Shown here: positions 17,184 to 26,263 of the stretch, piece after piece | Layout of the letters: each line of letters starts with the position of its first letter | How positions within the stretch are numbered: the first letter of the stretch is position 1 | Source: Nitratireductor thuwali | GTDB lineage: Bacteria > Pseudomonadota > Alphaproteobacteria > Rhizobiales > Rhizobiaceae | Assembly (NCBI RefSeq): GCF_036621415.1 | Contig: NZ_CP030942.1 | Location: 104,501 to 168,500 of the forward strand | Direction: 5' to 3' | Length of the DNA stretch: 64,000 nucleotides | Translations under genes and position numbers: made by a program | Notes under the pieces: model-generated | What the model saw: the letters and a program-made list of their open reading frames with translations, nothing else | Told to the model about the DNA's origin: nothing | Databases searched by the model: none

Positions 17184-17956
17184 GCACGGTCGACACCCTG
17201 GCCCGGCTCGGCTTCGAGCCGGCCGATTTCGAACCCGGCCATGTCTGGCTGGCAGGCGCCGGTCCGGGCGGTCTCGGCTGCCTCACGCTCGACGTGCTGG
17301 CGGCTCTCGGCACGGCGGAATCGGTGGTCTACGACGCGCTGGTCGACCGGTCCGTCTTGAAGGCGGCGCCGCAGGCCGAGCACCATTATGTGGGCAAGCG
17401 CGCCGGCCAGCCTTCCACCAGCCAGGACGAGATCAACCGCCTGCTGGTCGAAGAGGCGAAAGCCGGCCGCCGCGTGCTGCGCCTCAAGGGCGGCGACCCC
17501 AACATGTTCGGGCGCGGCGGCGAGGAGGCGTTCGTGCTCGCCCGCGCGGGCATCCCCTTCCGTTTCCTGTCCGGCATCACCTCGGCGGTGGGGGCGCTGG
17601 CCGGTGCCGGCATCCCGGCAACCATGCGCGGCGTCAACAAGGCCATCGTCTTCGCCACCGGCCATGCCGCCGGCGATGCCGACGATCTCGACTGGGCGGC
17701 GCTGGCGGCGACCGGCCAGCCCATCGTCATCTATATGGGCATGCAAAAGCTGGCCCTGATCGCCGACGCGCTTGCCAGAGGCGGCCTTGCGCCGCAAACG
17801 CCGGCCGCCCTCATCATGGACGCCACCACGCGCCGCGAACGCATCCTCGTCACCGATCTCGAAAGCCTCGTGCGGGAGGCCGAGGCACAGGGTTTCGGTT
17901 CGCCGGCGATCATCGTGATCGGCGGGATCGTGGCTCTCAGGAAGGAACTCCAATGA
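17180..17956 (+). CDS. cobA: Uroporphyrinogen-III C-methyltransferase (SUMT)
   Basis: A 258-residue enzyme that methylates uroporphyrinogen III at C2 and C7 to precorrin-2, the entry step to cobalamin. The SAM loop is [12 protein letters not shown], slightly divergent from the usual GAGPGDPDLLT. The motifs [39 protein letters not shown] and [10 protein letters not shown] (as [10 protein letters not shown]) confirm the family. A 25-residue N-terminal extension precedes the SAM loop. It overlaps cobM and cobB by 4 bp each. Confidence 0.95.
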   Translation: MSTVDTLARLGFEPADFEPGHVWLAGAGPGGLGCLTLDVLAALGTAESVVYDALVDRSVLKAAPQAEHHYVGKRAGQPSTSQDEINRLLVEEAKAGRRVLRLKGGDPNMFGRGGEEAFVLARAGIPFRFLSGITSAVGALAGAGIPATMRGVNKAIVFATGHAAGDADDLDWAALAATGQPIVIYMGMQKLALIADALARGGLAPQTPAALIMDATTRRERILVTDLESLVREAEAQGFGSPAIIVIGGIVALRKELQ

Positions 17957-19266
17957 CCGCCCGCGCGCTCATCGTCGGTGCGGCCCGCTCCGGGTCCGGC
18001 AAGACCAGCGTGACCATCGGCCTGATGCGCGCCCTGCGGCGACGCGGGCTTGCCGTGCGCGGCGCCAAGTCCGGTCCCGACTATATCGATCCCGGCTTCC
18101 ACATGGCCGCCACCGGCCATCCCGGCGTTAATCTCGACAGTTGGGCGATGCATCCCGACCTTCTGGCGCACCTTGCCAAAGGCCAGGCGGCGGATGCCGA
18201 CATCCTGCTGATCGAAAGCGCCATGGGCCTGTTCGACGGCATCGTTTCGGAACCGGGACGATCCGGCGCCGCCGCCGACATCGCCCGTCTTTACGACGTG
18301 CCCGCGCTCGTCATCCTCGACGTCTCCGGCCAATCGCAGACTGCGGCGGCGCTCGCCAAGGGCTTTGCGGCCTATGATCCGCGCGTGAAGATCGCCGGCA
18401 TCGTGCTCAACCAGGTGGCAAGCGCCCGGCACGAAACGATGGCGCGCGATGCCATTGAGGCGATCGGCATGAAAGTGCTGGGCGCGGTGCACCGAAACCC
18501 CGACATGGCCCTGCCGGAGCGGCATCTGGGGCTCGTGCAGGCGAGCGAGCACGACGCGCTGGAAGCCTTCATCGAGCGGCTGGCCGATGTGATGGAAAGA
18601 TCCATCGATCTCGATGCGGTGCTGGCCGCGGCCGCCCCTCTGTCCGTGCCCGCCGTCACGACCAGTCACAGGCTGCCACCCCCCGGCCAGCGCATCGCCA
18701 TCGCCCGGGACCGCGCCTTCAGCTTCGTCTATCCGCATGTGGCGGCGCACTGGCGCCAGGCCGGGGCCGAGCTCCTGCCCTTCTCGCCGCTGGCCGACGA
18801 AGGGCCCGATCCGTCCGCCGATGCCTGCTGGCTGCCCGGCGGCTACCCGGAGCTTCATCCCGGAAGGCTGGCGGAAGCGGAGACTTTCCGCGCCCGCATG
18901 CGTGCCTTCGCAAAAACGCGGCCGGTGCATGGCGAGTGCGGCGGCTTCATGGTGCTCGGCCGCGCACTGGAGGATGCCGACGGGATAACGCATCCCATGC
19001 TCGGCCTGCTCGACCATGTGACGAGCTACGCAAAGCGCAAGATGAATCTCGGCTACCGGCAGGCGAGATTGACGCGAGACTGTCCCATAGGCAAAGCCGG
19101 CGAGACTATAAGGGGCCACGAGTTCCACTATTCGCGGCTGGTCGAACCAGGGAATGACGAGCCGCTTGCCGAACTGGCCGACGGCCAGGGCCGCGCCCTC
19201 GGCCGCTCGGGCGCCCGGCGCGGAAACGTGTCCGGCACCTATTTCCATGCAATCGCGCGAGGCTGA
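17953..19266 (+). CDS. cobB: Hydrogenobyrinic acid a,c-diamide synthase
   Basis: A 437-residue glutamine amidotransferase that amidates carboxylates a and c. The N-terminal dethiobiotin-synthetase-like ATPase shows GAARSGSGKTSVTIGLMRAL and GAKSGPDYIDPGFH. The C-terminal class-I GATase 3 domain carries the nucleophile in HGECGGFMVLG. The ATG at 17953 overlaps the cobA stop by 4 bp. CobB prepares the substrate for CobN, which is encoded in the other half of the cluster. Confidence 0.95.
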   Translation: MTARALIVGAARSGSGKTSVTIGLMRALRRRGLAVRGAKSGPDYIDPGFHMAATGHPGVNLDSWAMHPDLLAHLAKGQAADADILLIESAMGLFDGIVSEPGRSGAAADIARLYDVPALVILDVSGQSQTAAALAKGFAAYDPRVKIAGIVLNQVASARHETMARDAIEAIGMKVLGAVHRNPDMALPERHLGLVQASEHDALEAFIERLADVMERSIDLDAVLAAAAPLSVPAVTTSHRLPPPGQRIAIARDRAFSFVYPHVAAHWRQAGAELLPFSPLADEGPDPSADACWLPGGYPELHPGRLAEAETFRARMRAFAKTRPVHGECGGFMVLGRALEDADGITHPMLGLLDHVTSYAKRKMNLGYRQARLTRDCPIGKAGETIRGHEFHYSRLVEPGNDEPLAELADGQGRALGRSGARRGNVSGTYFHAIARG

Positions 19267-19269
19267 GCT

Positions 19270-20058
19270 ATGACGGCCTCTCCTGCCAGCGCGCTCCTGC
19301 GCGACGTCGCCGCCTGCATCGGCTTCTACACCCGCCTGCCGCTGCCGGCTTTCGGGATGCCGGAGCGCGGTTTCGCCGCCGCGCAATGGGCTGCGCCCGT
19401 CGCAGGCTGCCTCATCGGTGCGGCGGGCGGGCTGGTGCTCCTGTTCTCATTGTGGCTGGGCCTGCCCGCGACCGTCGCCGCCGCGCTGGCCCTGGCCGCC
19501 ACCATGGCGCTCAGTGGCGCCCTGCACGAGGATGGTTTGGCCGACGTCGCCGATGGTTTCGGTGGCGGAACGACCCGCGAAAGCAAGCTCGCCATCATGC
19601 GGGACAGCCGCATCGGCACCTATGGCGTCGCGGCGCTCGTCCTTTCCATCCTCCTGCGCTGGTCGGCGCTGACGGCGCTGGCCTCGGCGGCCCTGCCGGC
19701 GCTGATCGCCGCCCATGCCGTCTCGCGCGCGCTGATGCCGGCGTTGATGGCGCTTCAGCCGCCCGCGCGCGACGACGGACTTTCGGCCGGCGCCGGCAAG
19801 CCAGACGGCCGCGCCGTCTTCTTCGCGCTCCTCATCGGCGGTGGTGTCCTGCTTGTCGCGGGCACCGGCCTTTTCCTGATCGCCGCGCCGCTCCTGGCGC
19901 TCTGCCTGTTTCTCGTCAAGCGTCTGGCGGAGCGGCAGATCGGCGGCCAGACCGGCGACGTTCTCGGCGCGCTGCAGCAGGCGGCCGAAACGCTCACCCT
20001 GCTTGCGGCGACGCTCCATTGGAGTCCGCTGTGGTTCACAGCGGGCTCCTACACCTGA
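19270..20058 (+). CDS. cobS: Adenosylcobinamide-GDP ribazoletransferase (cobalamin synthase)
   Basis: A 262-residue polytopic inner-membrane protein of the CobS/CobV family that joins AdoCbi-GDP with alpha-ribazole to give adenosylcobalamin. It shows FYTRLPLP near the start, SGALHEDGLADVADGFGGG with the conserved acidic metal ligands, and LAIMRDSRIGTYGV. In Pseudomonas denitrificans nomenclature this is CobV; it must not be confused with the chelatase subunit also called CobS. It begins 3 bp after cobB. Confidence 0.95.
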   Translation: MTASPASALLRDVAACIGFYTRLPLPAFGMPERGFAAAQWAAPVAGCLIGAAGGLVLLFSLWLGLPATVAAALALAATMALSGALHEDGLADVADGFGGGTTRESKLAIMRDSRIGTYGVAALVLSILLRWSALTALASAALPALIAAHAVSRALMPALMALQPPARDDGLSAGAGKPDGRAVFFALLIGGGVLLVAGTGLFLIAAPLLALCLFLVKRLAERQIGGQTGDVLGALQQAAETLTLLAATLHWSPLWFTAGSYT

Positions 20059-20068
20059 AGGACTTTTC

Positions 20069-21082
20069 ATGACCCAATTCAAGACGATCGAACGACTGCG
20101 CGACGCCTGTCTCTCGCTGCCGGCGGGCGACGAAGACGCCGCGCAGCAGGCAGCCGCCCGTCAGAACACGCTGACCAAGCCACCCGGCAGTCTCGGTCGG
20201 CTGGAGCAAGCCGCGATCTTCCTCGCGCGCTGGCAGGGACGGCACTTGCCGCGGCTCGAAACGCTTCATGTGCTGGTCTTTGCCGGCTCGCACGGCGTGA
20301 CCGCGCGCGGCGTCTCGGCCTTCCCGGCCGAGGTCACGGCGCAGATGGTGGCGAACTTTTCCGCCGGCGGCGCAGCCGTCAACCAGCTTGCCCGCCAGGC
20401 CGGTGCGACCCTCACCGTAACGCCGCTCGACATTGAGCGGCCGACCGCCGACTTCACCCAGGCGCCGGCGATGACGGAGGCCGAGTTCCTCGCCGCCGTG
20501 CAAACGGGTTATGATGCCGTGCCGGAACAGGCCAACCTCGTCGCGCTTGGCGAGATGGGCATCGGCAACACCACCGCCGCCGCCGCGGTCGCCGCCGCCC
20601 TGCTCGGCGGCAGGGGCGCGGACTGGGTTGGTCGCGGCACCGGCGTCGACGATGCCGGCCTGACCCGCAAGGCGGAGGCGGTGGATGCCGGGCTTGCCTG
20701 CCATGGCACGATGCTCTCCGACCCGCTCGCCGCCCTTCGCTGCGTTGGCGGGCGCGAAATTGCGGCAATGTTCGGCGCGCTGCTCGCAGCGCGCCGCAAA
20801 CGCATTCCCGTGCTCCTCGACGGCTTCGTCTGCGGTGCGGCTGCCGCCACGCTCGCCAGCCTGAACGGGGCTGGCCTGGCGCATGCGCTGGCCGCCCATG
20901 TCTCGGCCGAGCCGGGGCATCGGAAGCTGCTCGCCGCCCTCGGCATGGTCCCGCTGCTCGACCTCGACATGCGGCTCGGCGAAGCCTCCGGCGCCTGTCT
21001 GGCGATCAACGTCCTGCGCGGCGCGGTCGCCTGCCACAACGGCATGGCGACCTTTGCCGAGGCAGGCGTTTCGGACGGATAG
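20069..21082 (+). CDS. cobT: Nicotinate-nucleotide-dimethylbenzimidazole phosphoribosyltransferase
   Basis: A 337-residue CobT/CobU family enzyme forming alpha-ribazole phosphate. Diagnostic are KPPGSLGRLEQAA, FAGSHGVTARGVSAFPAEVT, EMGIGNTTAAAAVAAALLGG, GRGTGVDDAGL and LDGFVCGAAAATLA. The ATG at 20069 has GAAGGA nearby; a longer opening overlaps cobS and is rejected. In Pseudomonas nomenclature it is cobU. Like cobS, it completes nucleotide-loop assembly. Confidence 0.95.
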   Translation: MTQFKTIERLRDACLSLPAGDEDAAQQAAARQNTLTKPPGSLGRLEQAAIFLARWQGRHLPRLETLHVLVFAGSHGVTARGVSAFPAEVTAQMVANFSAGGAAVNQLARQAGATLTVTPLDIERPTADFTQAPAMTEAEFLAAVQTGYDAVPEQANLVALGEMGIGNTTAAAAVAAALLGGRGADWVGRGTGVDDAGLTRKAEAVDAGLACHGTMLSDPLAALRCVGGREIAAMFGALLAARRKRIPVLLDGFVCGAAAATLASLNGAGLAHALAAHVSAEPGHRKLLAALGMVPLLDLDMRLGEASGACLAINVLRGAVACHNGMATFAEAGVSDG

Positions 21083-21090
21083 GATCATCG

Positions 21091-21864
21091 ATGCGCAGGC
21101 TCTCCATCATCGGCATCGGCACGGGCAATCCTGAGCACATGACGGTGCAGGGCGTCGGTGCGCTGAACCGCGCCGATGTCGTCCTCATCCCGCGCAAGGG
21201 CGCCGCCAAGGAGGACCTTGCCGACCTCCGCCGTGCGATCTGCGACCGTTTCCTCGCCAACCCCGTCACCCGCATCATCGAATTCGACCTGCCGGAGCGC
21301 GATGCGGGTGATCCTTCCTATCGCAAGGGCGTAGACGACTGGCACGCGGCCATCGCCGACCTTTATGCGGCTCTCCTTGCCGAGCACACGGGCGAGAATG
21401 GCCATGCGGCCTTTCTCGTCTGGGGCGACCCGTCGCTTTACGACAGCACGCTACGCATCGTGGAGCGGCTGCGCGCCGATGCCGGCATGGAGCTCATGCT
21501 CGACGTCGTGCCCGGCATCACCAGCATCCAGGCGCTGGCGGCGAGCCATGGAATGCCGCTCAACACTATCGGCGGGGCGGTGCACATCACCACCGGGCGA
21601 AAGCTTCGTGCGGAAGGATTCCCGCAAACCGCCGACACGGCGCTGGTGATGCTGGACGGCGGCTGCGCCTTCCGCGATCTTCCCGGCGATGCCTATGACA
21701 TTTTCTGGGGCGCCTATCTCGGCACGCCGGACGAAATCGCCATCGCCGGCAGGCTCGACGATGTCGCGCAAGAAATCGAGGAAGCCCGCGCAAGCGCACG
21801 GGCCGCCAAGGGCTGGATCATGGATACCTATCTCTTGCGGCGGCGGGACACGCGGGAGCGTTAG
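21091..21864 (+). CDS. cobF: Precorrin-6A synthase (deacetylating)
   Basis: A 257-residue tetrapyrrole methylase that methylates C1 and releases acetate, a step specific to the aerobic route. Key segments are IIGIGTGNPEHMTVQGVGALN, VVLIPRKGAAKEDL, FLVWGDPSLYDSTLRI, VVPGITSIQALAA and ITTGRKL. The ATG is 8 bp after cobT. It is the last gene of the plus-strand cobalamin run. A rhizobial palindrome follows 55 bp later. Confidence 0.95.
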   Translation: MRRLSIIGIGTGNPEHMTVQGVGALNRADVVLIPRKGAAKEDLADLRRAICDRFLANPVTRIIEFDLPERDAGDPSYRKGVDDWHAAIADLYAALLAEHTGENGHAAFLVWGDPSLYDSTLRIVERLRADAGMELMLDVVPGITSIQALAASHGMPLNTIGGAVHITTGRKLRAEGFPQTADTALVMLDGGCAFRDLPGDAYDIFWGAYLGTPDEIAIAGRLDDVAQEIEEARASARAAKGWIMDTYLLRRRDTRER

Positions 21865-21919
21865 CGGGCCATCGTCCGTTCGGACGCTACGCAAGGACGC
21901 TCGAACACCTTCGGTTCAC

Positions 21920-21963
21920 GCATCGCGCTTTCCGAAAACCGATGCCGATTTTCGGGCCGATGC
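21920..21963. repeat. Short rhizobial intergenic palindrome
   Basis: An imperfect 44-bp palindrome between cobF and the convergent amidase gene. The outer arms are GCATCG/CGATGC and the inner arms CCGAAAA/TTTTCGG. Elements of this kind are scattered through Hyphomicrobiales intergenic DNA, and it may also end transcription from both sides. The rest of 21865-21977 shows no gene. Confidence 0.5.
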
Positions 21964-21977
21964 GGTAATCCCATCGC

Positions 21978-22613
21978 TCAAAGATCCCTCACGATCTCCT
22001 CGACATCCTGCACCCGGCAATATCCCCCGAAAGCCCGCAAGGCGGTCTCATGCCGTTCCTGCGTATAGGCCGCACAGGCATCCTGCGCGCAGACCATGTA
22101 ATAGCCCCGGTCGGCGCCGTCGCGGATGGCCATGTCCACGCATTGATCGGTGACGAAGCCGGCGACGATGACATTCTCGATGCCGAGATTGCGCAGCACA
22201 TAGTCGAGATTGGTGGAATTGAAGACGCCCGACGACGTCTTCGGCAGGACGATTTCATCATCCTGCGGCGCGACGTCCTCGATCACCTGGGCAAGCCGCG
22301 ACCCCCGAGGCACGAGAATATTCGACAGCTTGTGGTCCAGCGAACGGTCCCTGCCATCCTTCGTCAACGCTTCGATCACGGTGTAGATCACTTCCGCGCC
22401 CCTGCCCCGCGCCGCCTCCAGAAGCTTGCGCATGGCCGGCAGCGCGCGGCTCTTCAGCGCGTCGGCGAACTCGGGATGGTTCTCGAAAATCTCGGGCTCG
22501 AGTTCCGCGTTCTGCGCGTCGACGACCAGCACCGCAGTCTTCCGCGGCTCCAGCTTTCTGTCTCGCCCTTCGTGGCGCGCAAGGGTGCCGCCGGCTTGGC
22601 TGCTCATGGGCAT
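21978..22613 (-). CDS. Isochorismatase-family cysteine amidohydrolase (copy A)
   Basis: A 211-residue cysteine hydrolase with the expected triad Asp32 (VVDAQN), Lys125 (LPKTSS) and Cys158 (VTDQCVD), plus the family cis-peptide region before Cys. This fold includes N-carbamoylsarcosine amidase, ureidoacrylate and maleamate amidohydrolases and biuret hydrolases; the substrate here is not known. It lies downstream of the solute-binding protein gene on the same strand. It is clearly a paralogue of the protein at 26264-26905 (shared GRDRSLD.KLSN, FNSTN and RDGADRG segments). Confidence 0.88.
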   Translation of the reverse strand: MPMSSQAGGTLARHEGRDRKLEPRKTAVLVVDAQNAELEPEIFENHPEFADALKSRALPAMRKLLEAARGRGAEVIYTVIEALTKDGRDRSLDHKLSNILVPRGSRLAQVIEDVAPQDDEIVLPKTSSGVFNSTNLDYVLRNLGIENVIVAGFVTDQCVDMAIRDGADRGYYMVCAQDACAAYTQERHETALRAFGGYCRVQDVEEIVRDL

Positions 22614-22716
22614 TTTCTCCGGGAGGGGATGGCCTGTGCGCCGTTGTATGATGTTCGAGCACAGTAAGGAAAGGGACGGGGCCTTGCGGCCCCGTCAGCC
22701 GCGCAAAAGCAAGCAG

Positions 22717-23859
22717 CTAGTTTGTCCCCGGCGTCCAGATTTCTTCGACCTGATATTCGCCGTTGTGCACGCTGATGATGGAAACCGGCTTCGGCGGCAC
22801 CATGCTTTCGCGCGTATAGCTGATCTCGCCCGTCACGCCCTTGAAGCCGCGGGTTTCGGCCAGCGCATCGCGGATATCGGCCGGTTCGGCGGATCCTGCG
22901 CGGCGGATCGCATCGGCGACCAGCATCATCGCATCATAGCCAAGGGGTGCAAAAGCGTTCTCGGGCTCAATGCCGTACTCGGCCTTGTAGTCCTCGATGA
23001 ACTTCTTCACCTCTTCCCGATCGTCGGCGCGATAGGTGTGGGTGGAGAAGTAGACGTCATCGGCAAGTTCAGGTCCCGGCACGGTCGAGACCAGTTCCGT
23101 ATCGAAACCGTCGCCCGAAACGATCGGCATCGTGATCCCCTGCTCGCGGATCTGCTTCACGGAAAGCCCGGCTTCGGAAGGAATGGCCGAGACGAAAACC
23201 GCGTCCGGCGCGGGATCGATGGAGGCAAGGCGCGCAATCTGGGCGGAGAAATCGGTATCGCCCATCATGAAGGTGTCCGTGCCCACGATCTCCCCGCCCC
23301 GTTCTTCGAACCGCTCGATGAAGAACTTGCTGAGCGCCTTTGTGAAATCCATCGAATTGTCGGTCCACACGGCGATCCTGCGCGCGCCGAGCTCGTCATA
23401 GGCATAGTCGGCGATTGCATAGGACTGATCGTCGTCGCCGAACGGCGTCATGAACATGTAGTCGCCGACCCACTGCGGCAATTCCGGATGGGTTGCGCCC
23501 GATGTGACGAAGGGTACGCCCTGTTCCTGAAACAGCGGCGCAGCCGCCATAACGAAGGTGGTGTCGGACTGGCCGATGCCGGCCACCACGCCCTCGGAGA
23601 GAACGCGCTGCGCGGCCTTGGCCGTCTCCTGCTGGTCGGTCTTGCCGTCGGGCGCTATGAGCTCGACCTGCCGGCCGAGCAATCCGCCCTCCGCGTTGAT
23701 CTGCTTGGCGGCAAGCTGGGCGCCCTTCAGCGAGGGCCCGTCGAGCGAAGACATGCCGCCGGTCACGTTGTAAAGTGCACCGATCTCTATGGCTTCCTGT
23801 GCATGGGCCGCGCCCAGCATGGCGGCGATGGCCACCGATGCGGCAATTAATCCTTTCAT
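22717..23859 (-). CDS. Branched-chain-type ABC transporter substrate-binding protein
   Basis: A 380-residue periplasmic type-I binding protein (LivJ/Peripla_BP_6 class). A Sec signal peptide (MKGLIAASVAIAAMLGAAHA) precedes IEIGALYNVTGGMSSLDGPS, and the usual GIGQSDTTFVMAAAPLFQEQ and FAPLGYDAMMLVADAI segments follow. The permeases and ATPases of the same importer are at 26902-30352. It is divergent from the RpiR regulator. The ligand is probably the nitrogenous compound handled by the amidases and the GS-like ligase of this island rather than a plain amino acid; that is inference. Confidence 0.92.
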   Translation of the reverse strand: MKGLIAASVAIAAMLGAAHAQEAIEIGALYNVTGGMSSLDGPSLKGAQLAAKQINAEGGLLGRQVELIAPDGKTDQQETAKAAQRVLSEGVVAGIGQSDTTFVMAAAPLFQEQGVPFVTSGATHPELPQWVGDYMFMTPFGDDDQSYAIADYAYDELGARRIAVWTDNSMDFTKALSKFFIERFEERGGEIVGTDTFMMGDTDFSAQIARLASIDPAPDAVFVSAIPSEAGLSVKQIREQGITMPIVSGDGFDTELVSTVPGPELADDVYFSTHTYRADDREEVKKFIEDYKAEYGIEPENAFAPLGYDAMMLVADAIRRAGSAEPADIRDALAETRGFKGVTGEISYTRESMVPPKPVSIISVHNGEYQVEEIWTPGTN

Positions 23860-23969
23860 GCCAATCTCCCTGGTTGTCGTTGATTGTTCACCCTCTTACG
23901 CAAGCTGCCCTCACAAACCTCATGCGCTGGAGGTAGCATGACTCTGCTAGGGGGTGTCGTCAATCGAAT

Positions 23970-24014
23970 GATACATTTTTTCTTTCACAACGCCAGTTTG
24001 TCTGATTTGATACA
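23970..24014. promoter_or_regulatory. Putative operator/promoter region between SBP and rpiR-type genes
   Basis: An AT-rich block in GC-rich surroundings with GATACAT (23970-23976) and CTGATTTGATACA (24002-24014). The same two words, GATACAT and CTGATTTG, recur at 30419-30464 between livG and the N-formylglutamate amidohydrolase gene, 10 bp closer together. This is the likely target of the RpiR regulator encoded next to it. Confidence 0.45.
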
Positions 24015-24050
24015 GAATGTGTCGTGACGCCGGAAGGCGGAAAGGAACCG

Positions 24051-24947
24051 ATGAGCGTATTGGAGGATCTGCGACGGGCGCTGCCCGAACTCAGCAGCCG
24101 CGAGGCGCGGGCGGCGCGTCATCTGATGGCCAATTACCCTATGGCAGGCCTCACGACAGTGGCCGAATTTGCCAGCCAGAGCGGAGTCAGCACGGCCACC
24201 GTTCTGCGCCTGGTAAAACGGCTCGGCTTCCCCGTCTATGCCGATTTCCAGGAGGCGCTCCGCAGCCATATCGAGGAGACGTTGCAATCGCCCCTGCTGC
24301 GCTTCGGAGAGCGCAAGGTGCGCGATGAAGCGGCCCAGGCATCTTTCCTGGCGCGCACCAGCAACCGCATGGCCGAGCATTTTCGTGCCCTGCCGGAACT
24401 CATTTCCGAGAAGGAGTTCGACCGCGTCGCCACGCTCCTGGCCGACCCGAAGCGCGATATCCACCTCCTGGGCGGGCGCTATTCGTCCCACGTGGCCCGC
24501 TACATGGGGGACCTGCTGACCGCGGTGCGGGGCAAGGTCCATCCCATCGGCGGCCAGACGCAGAGCTGGCCGCAATGCCTCCTGGACATGGGCCGCGGCA
24601 GCGTCCTCGTGGTGCTCGACGTCCGCCGTTACCAGGCCGATGTCGTGCAGTTTGCGCACGCCGCGTCGCAGCGTGGCGCGACCGTGGTCCTGCTGACGGA
24701 CATCTGGCAGTCGCCGGCCGCGCGCTCGGCCGACCTCGTTTTGACCTTCCCCGTCGAATCGCCGTCGATCTTCGACGTGCTCACCGTGGGCATGGGCGTC
24801 GCCGAGGCGCTTGTGGGCGCGGCCGCCAGCAAAGCGGACACGACTGGCAAACGGCGGATCGAGACGCTGGAGGATCTGCGCTCGCGGTTGGCCGAGGGCG
24901 CCTTCGCCCAAGGCCAGGTCAAACCGAAGAACATGAGGGATCGATGA
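24051..24947 (+). CDS. MurR/RpiR-family transcriptional regulator
   Basis: A 298-residue regulator. The N-terminal HTH_6 domain includes LSSREARAARHLMANYP and the recognition region AEFASQSGVSTATVLRLVKRLGF. A SIS ligand-binding domain covers about residues 120-270 (LLGGRYSSHVARYMGDLL, VVLDVRRYQADVVQFAHAA, VVLLTDIWQSPAA). The ATG at 24051 is favoured by AAAGGAA a few bases upstream; a GTG at 24024 is possible. It overlaps the GS-like gene by 4 bp and is divergent from the solute-binding protein gene, so it probably regulates the whole island. Confidence 0.9.
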   Translation: MSVLEDLRRALPELSSREARAARHLMANYPMAGLTTVAEFASQSGVSTATVLRLVKRLGFPVYADFQEALRSHIEETLQSPLLRFGERKVRDEAAQASFLARTSNRMAEHFRALPELISEKEFDRVATLLADPKRDIHLLGGRYSSHVARYMGDLLTAVRGKVHPIGGQTQSWPQCLLDMGRGSVLVVLDVRRYQADVVQFAHAASQRGATVVLLTDIWQSPAARSADLVLTFPVESPSIFDVLTVGMGVAEALVGAAASKADTTGKRRIETLEDLRSRLAEGAFAQGQVKPKNMRDR

Positions 24948-26260
24948 TACGCGAAGAAGTCGTCATGCTGTGCACGGCCGATCTTGCCGGCCAGGTAAGG
25001 GGAAAAGGCTTTCCCGCTTCCGACCTGAAGGATCGGCTCAGAAAGGGCATCGGCTGGACCCCCACAAACAGCATGATCACGGCGCACGGGCCGATCGCGC
25101 CGAGCCCTTGGGGGCCTTACGGCGATACCGTGTTGATGCCCGACGAGGCTACCCGCATCCGCATCGATCTCGGCCCCGAGGCCGCCGCGCTCCACTTCAT
25201 GATGGCCGACATCGAAAATCTCGACGGAACGCCGTGGAACGTCTGCCCGCGCGGCTTCCTCAAGCGGATGCTGGACGAGCTCGAGCAACGCCACGGGCTG
25301 AAGATCAAGGCCGCATTCGAGCATGAGTTCATGCTCGAGGACATTGAGGAAAGGCCCAATTCCAGCTACGCGCTGGACTCCTTCCGCCGGCAGGGGCGCT
25401 TCGCCGAAACCTATCTCGGCGCCCTCAAGGCGGCGGGCCTGGAGATCGACACCTTCATGCCCGAATACGGGCCGATGCAGTATGAAGTGACGGTCGGGCC
25501 GGCCGAGGGCGTATCGGCGGCCGATCAGGCCGTCGCCGTGCGCGAAGTCGGCCGCGCGGTCGCTCACCAGGCCGGTACGCGGGCCAGCTTCACGCCAATC
25601 CTGCGGCCCGATGCCGTGGGCAACGGCGTTCACGTGCATTTCAGCCTGATGGAGGCGGCGGACGGCACGCCGGTCAACCACGATCCATCCGCACGGGATG
25701 GCGTGTCGGAAACCGCTGCGAGCTTCCTTGCAGGCATGCTGGAGCTCATGCCGGCGATCACGGCGGTGACGGCGGCTTCAACCATTTCCTACCTGCGCCT
25801 GACGCCCAACAGATGGAGCGCGGCCTACAACAATCTCGGCGACCGCGACCGCGAGGCTGGATTGCGTATCTGCCCGGTGTTTCCCGGTGCCGGCGGTGAT
25901 GTTTCGAGGCAGTTTCATTTCGAGTTCCGCGCCGCCGATGCCGCAGCCAGCCCTTACATGGTGCTGGGCGCCATGGTGGCGGCAGGCCTTTCCGGGCTGG
26001 GCAGGAAGCTGCAACGGCCCAAGGTCTGCCCCAAGCCGCCCCAGCATCTGAGCGATGGGGAGCGCGATGCCCTCGGCATCGTGCGCCTGCCCCAATCGCT
26101 CCCCCAGGCGCTGGACCTCTTCGAGAAGGAGGAGGCGCTGCGGCCGCTGTTCGGCGAGGAACTGGTCTCGGCCTATCTGACGCACAAGCGTTTCGAGACG
26201 GAGCTCATGAAGGACCTGTCGCCGGAGCAGCAATGCGGGAAGTACCGGCTGGCCTACTGA
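24944..26260 (+). CDS. Glutamine-synthetase-family ligase (gamma-glutamylation type)
   Basis: A 438-residue GS-fold enzyme. The metal/substrate motifs are EHEF at 126-129, QYEVT at 179-183, GNGVHVHFS at 226-234, NRWSAAYNN near 283 and FEFRAAD near 330. The short N-terminal domain and the replacement of the GlnA loop GSGMHVHQS argue against housekeeping GlnA. Members of this group ligate glutamate to amines such as polyamines, ethanolamine, methylamine or anilines. It is coupled to the RpiR gene by a 4 bp overlap. The amine substrate is unknown. Confidence 0.87.
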   Translation: MIREEVVMLCTADLAGQVRGKGFPASDLKDRLRKGIGWTPTNSMITAHGPIAPSPWGPYGDTVLMPDEATRIRIDLGPEAAALHFMMADIENLDGTPWNVCPRGFLKRMLDELEQRHGLKIKAAFEHEFMLEDIEERPNSSYALDSFRRQGRFAETYLGALKAAGLEIDTFMPEYGPMQYEVTVGPAEGVSAADQAVAVREVGRAVAHQAGTRASFTPILRPDAVGNGVHVHFSLMEAADGTPVNHDPSARDGVSETAASFLAGMLELMPAITAVTAASTISYLRLTPNRWSAAYNNLGDRDREAGLRICPVFPGAGGDVSRQFHFEFRAADAAASPYMVLGAMVAAGLSGLGRKLQRPKVCPKPPQHLSDGERDALGIVRLPQSLPQALDLFEKEEALRPLFGEELVSAYLTHKRFETELMKDLSPEQQCGKYRLAY

Positions 26261-26263
26261 GCC

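Noticed and set aside
24575..24943. N-terminal extension of the GS-like protein
   Set aside because: It lies in another frame of the RpiR gene and is Arg/Pro-rich. The ATG at 24944 gives a normal GS-family N-terminus.
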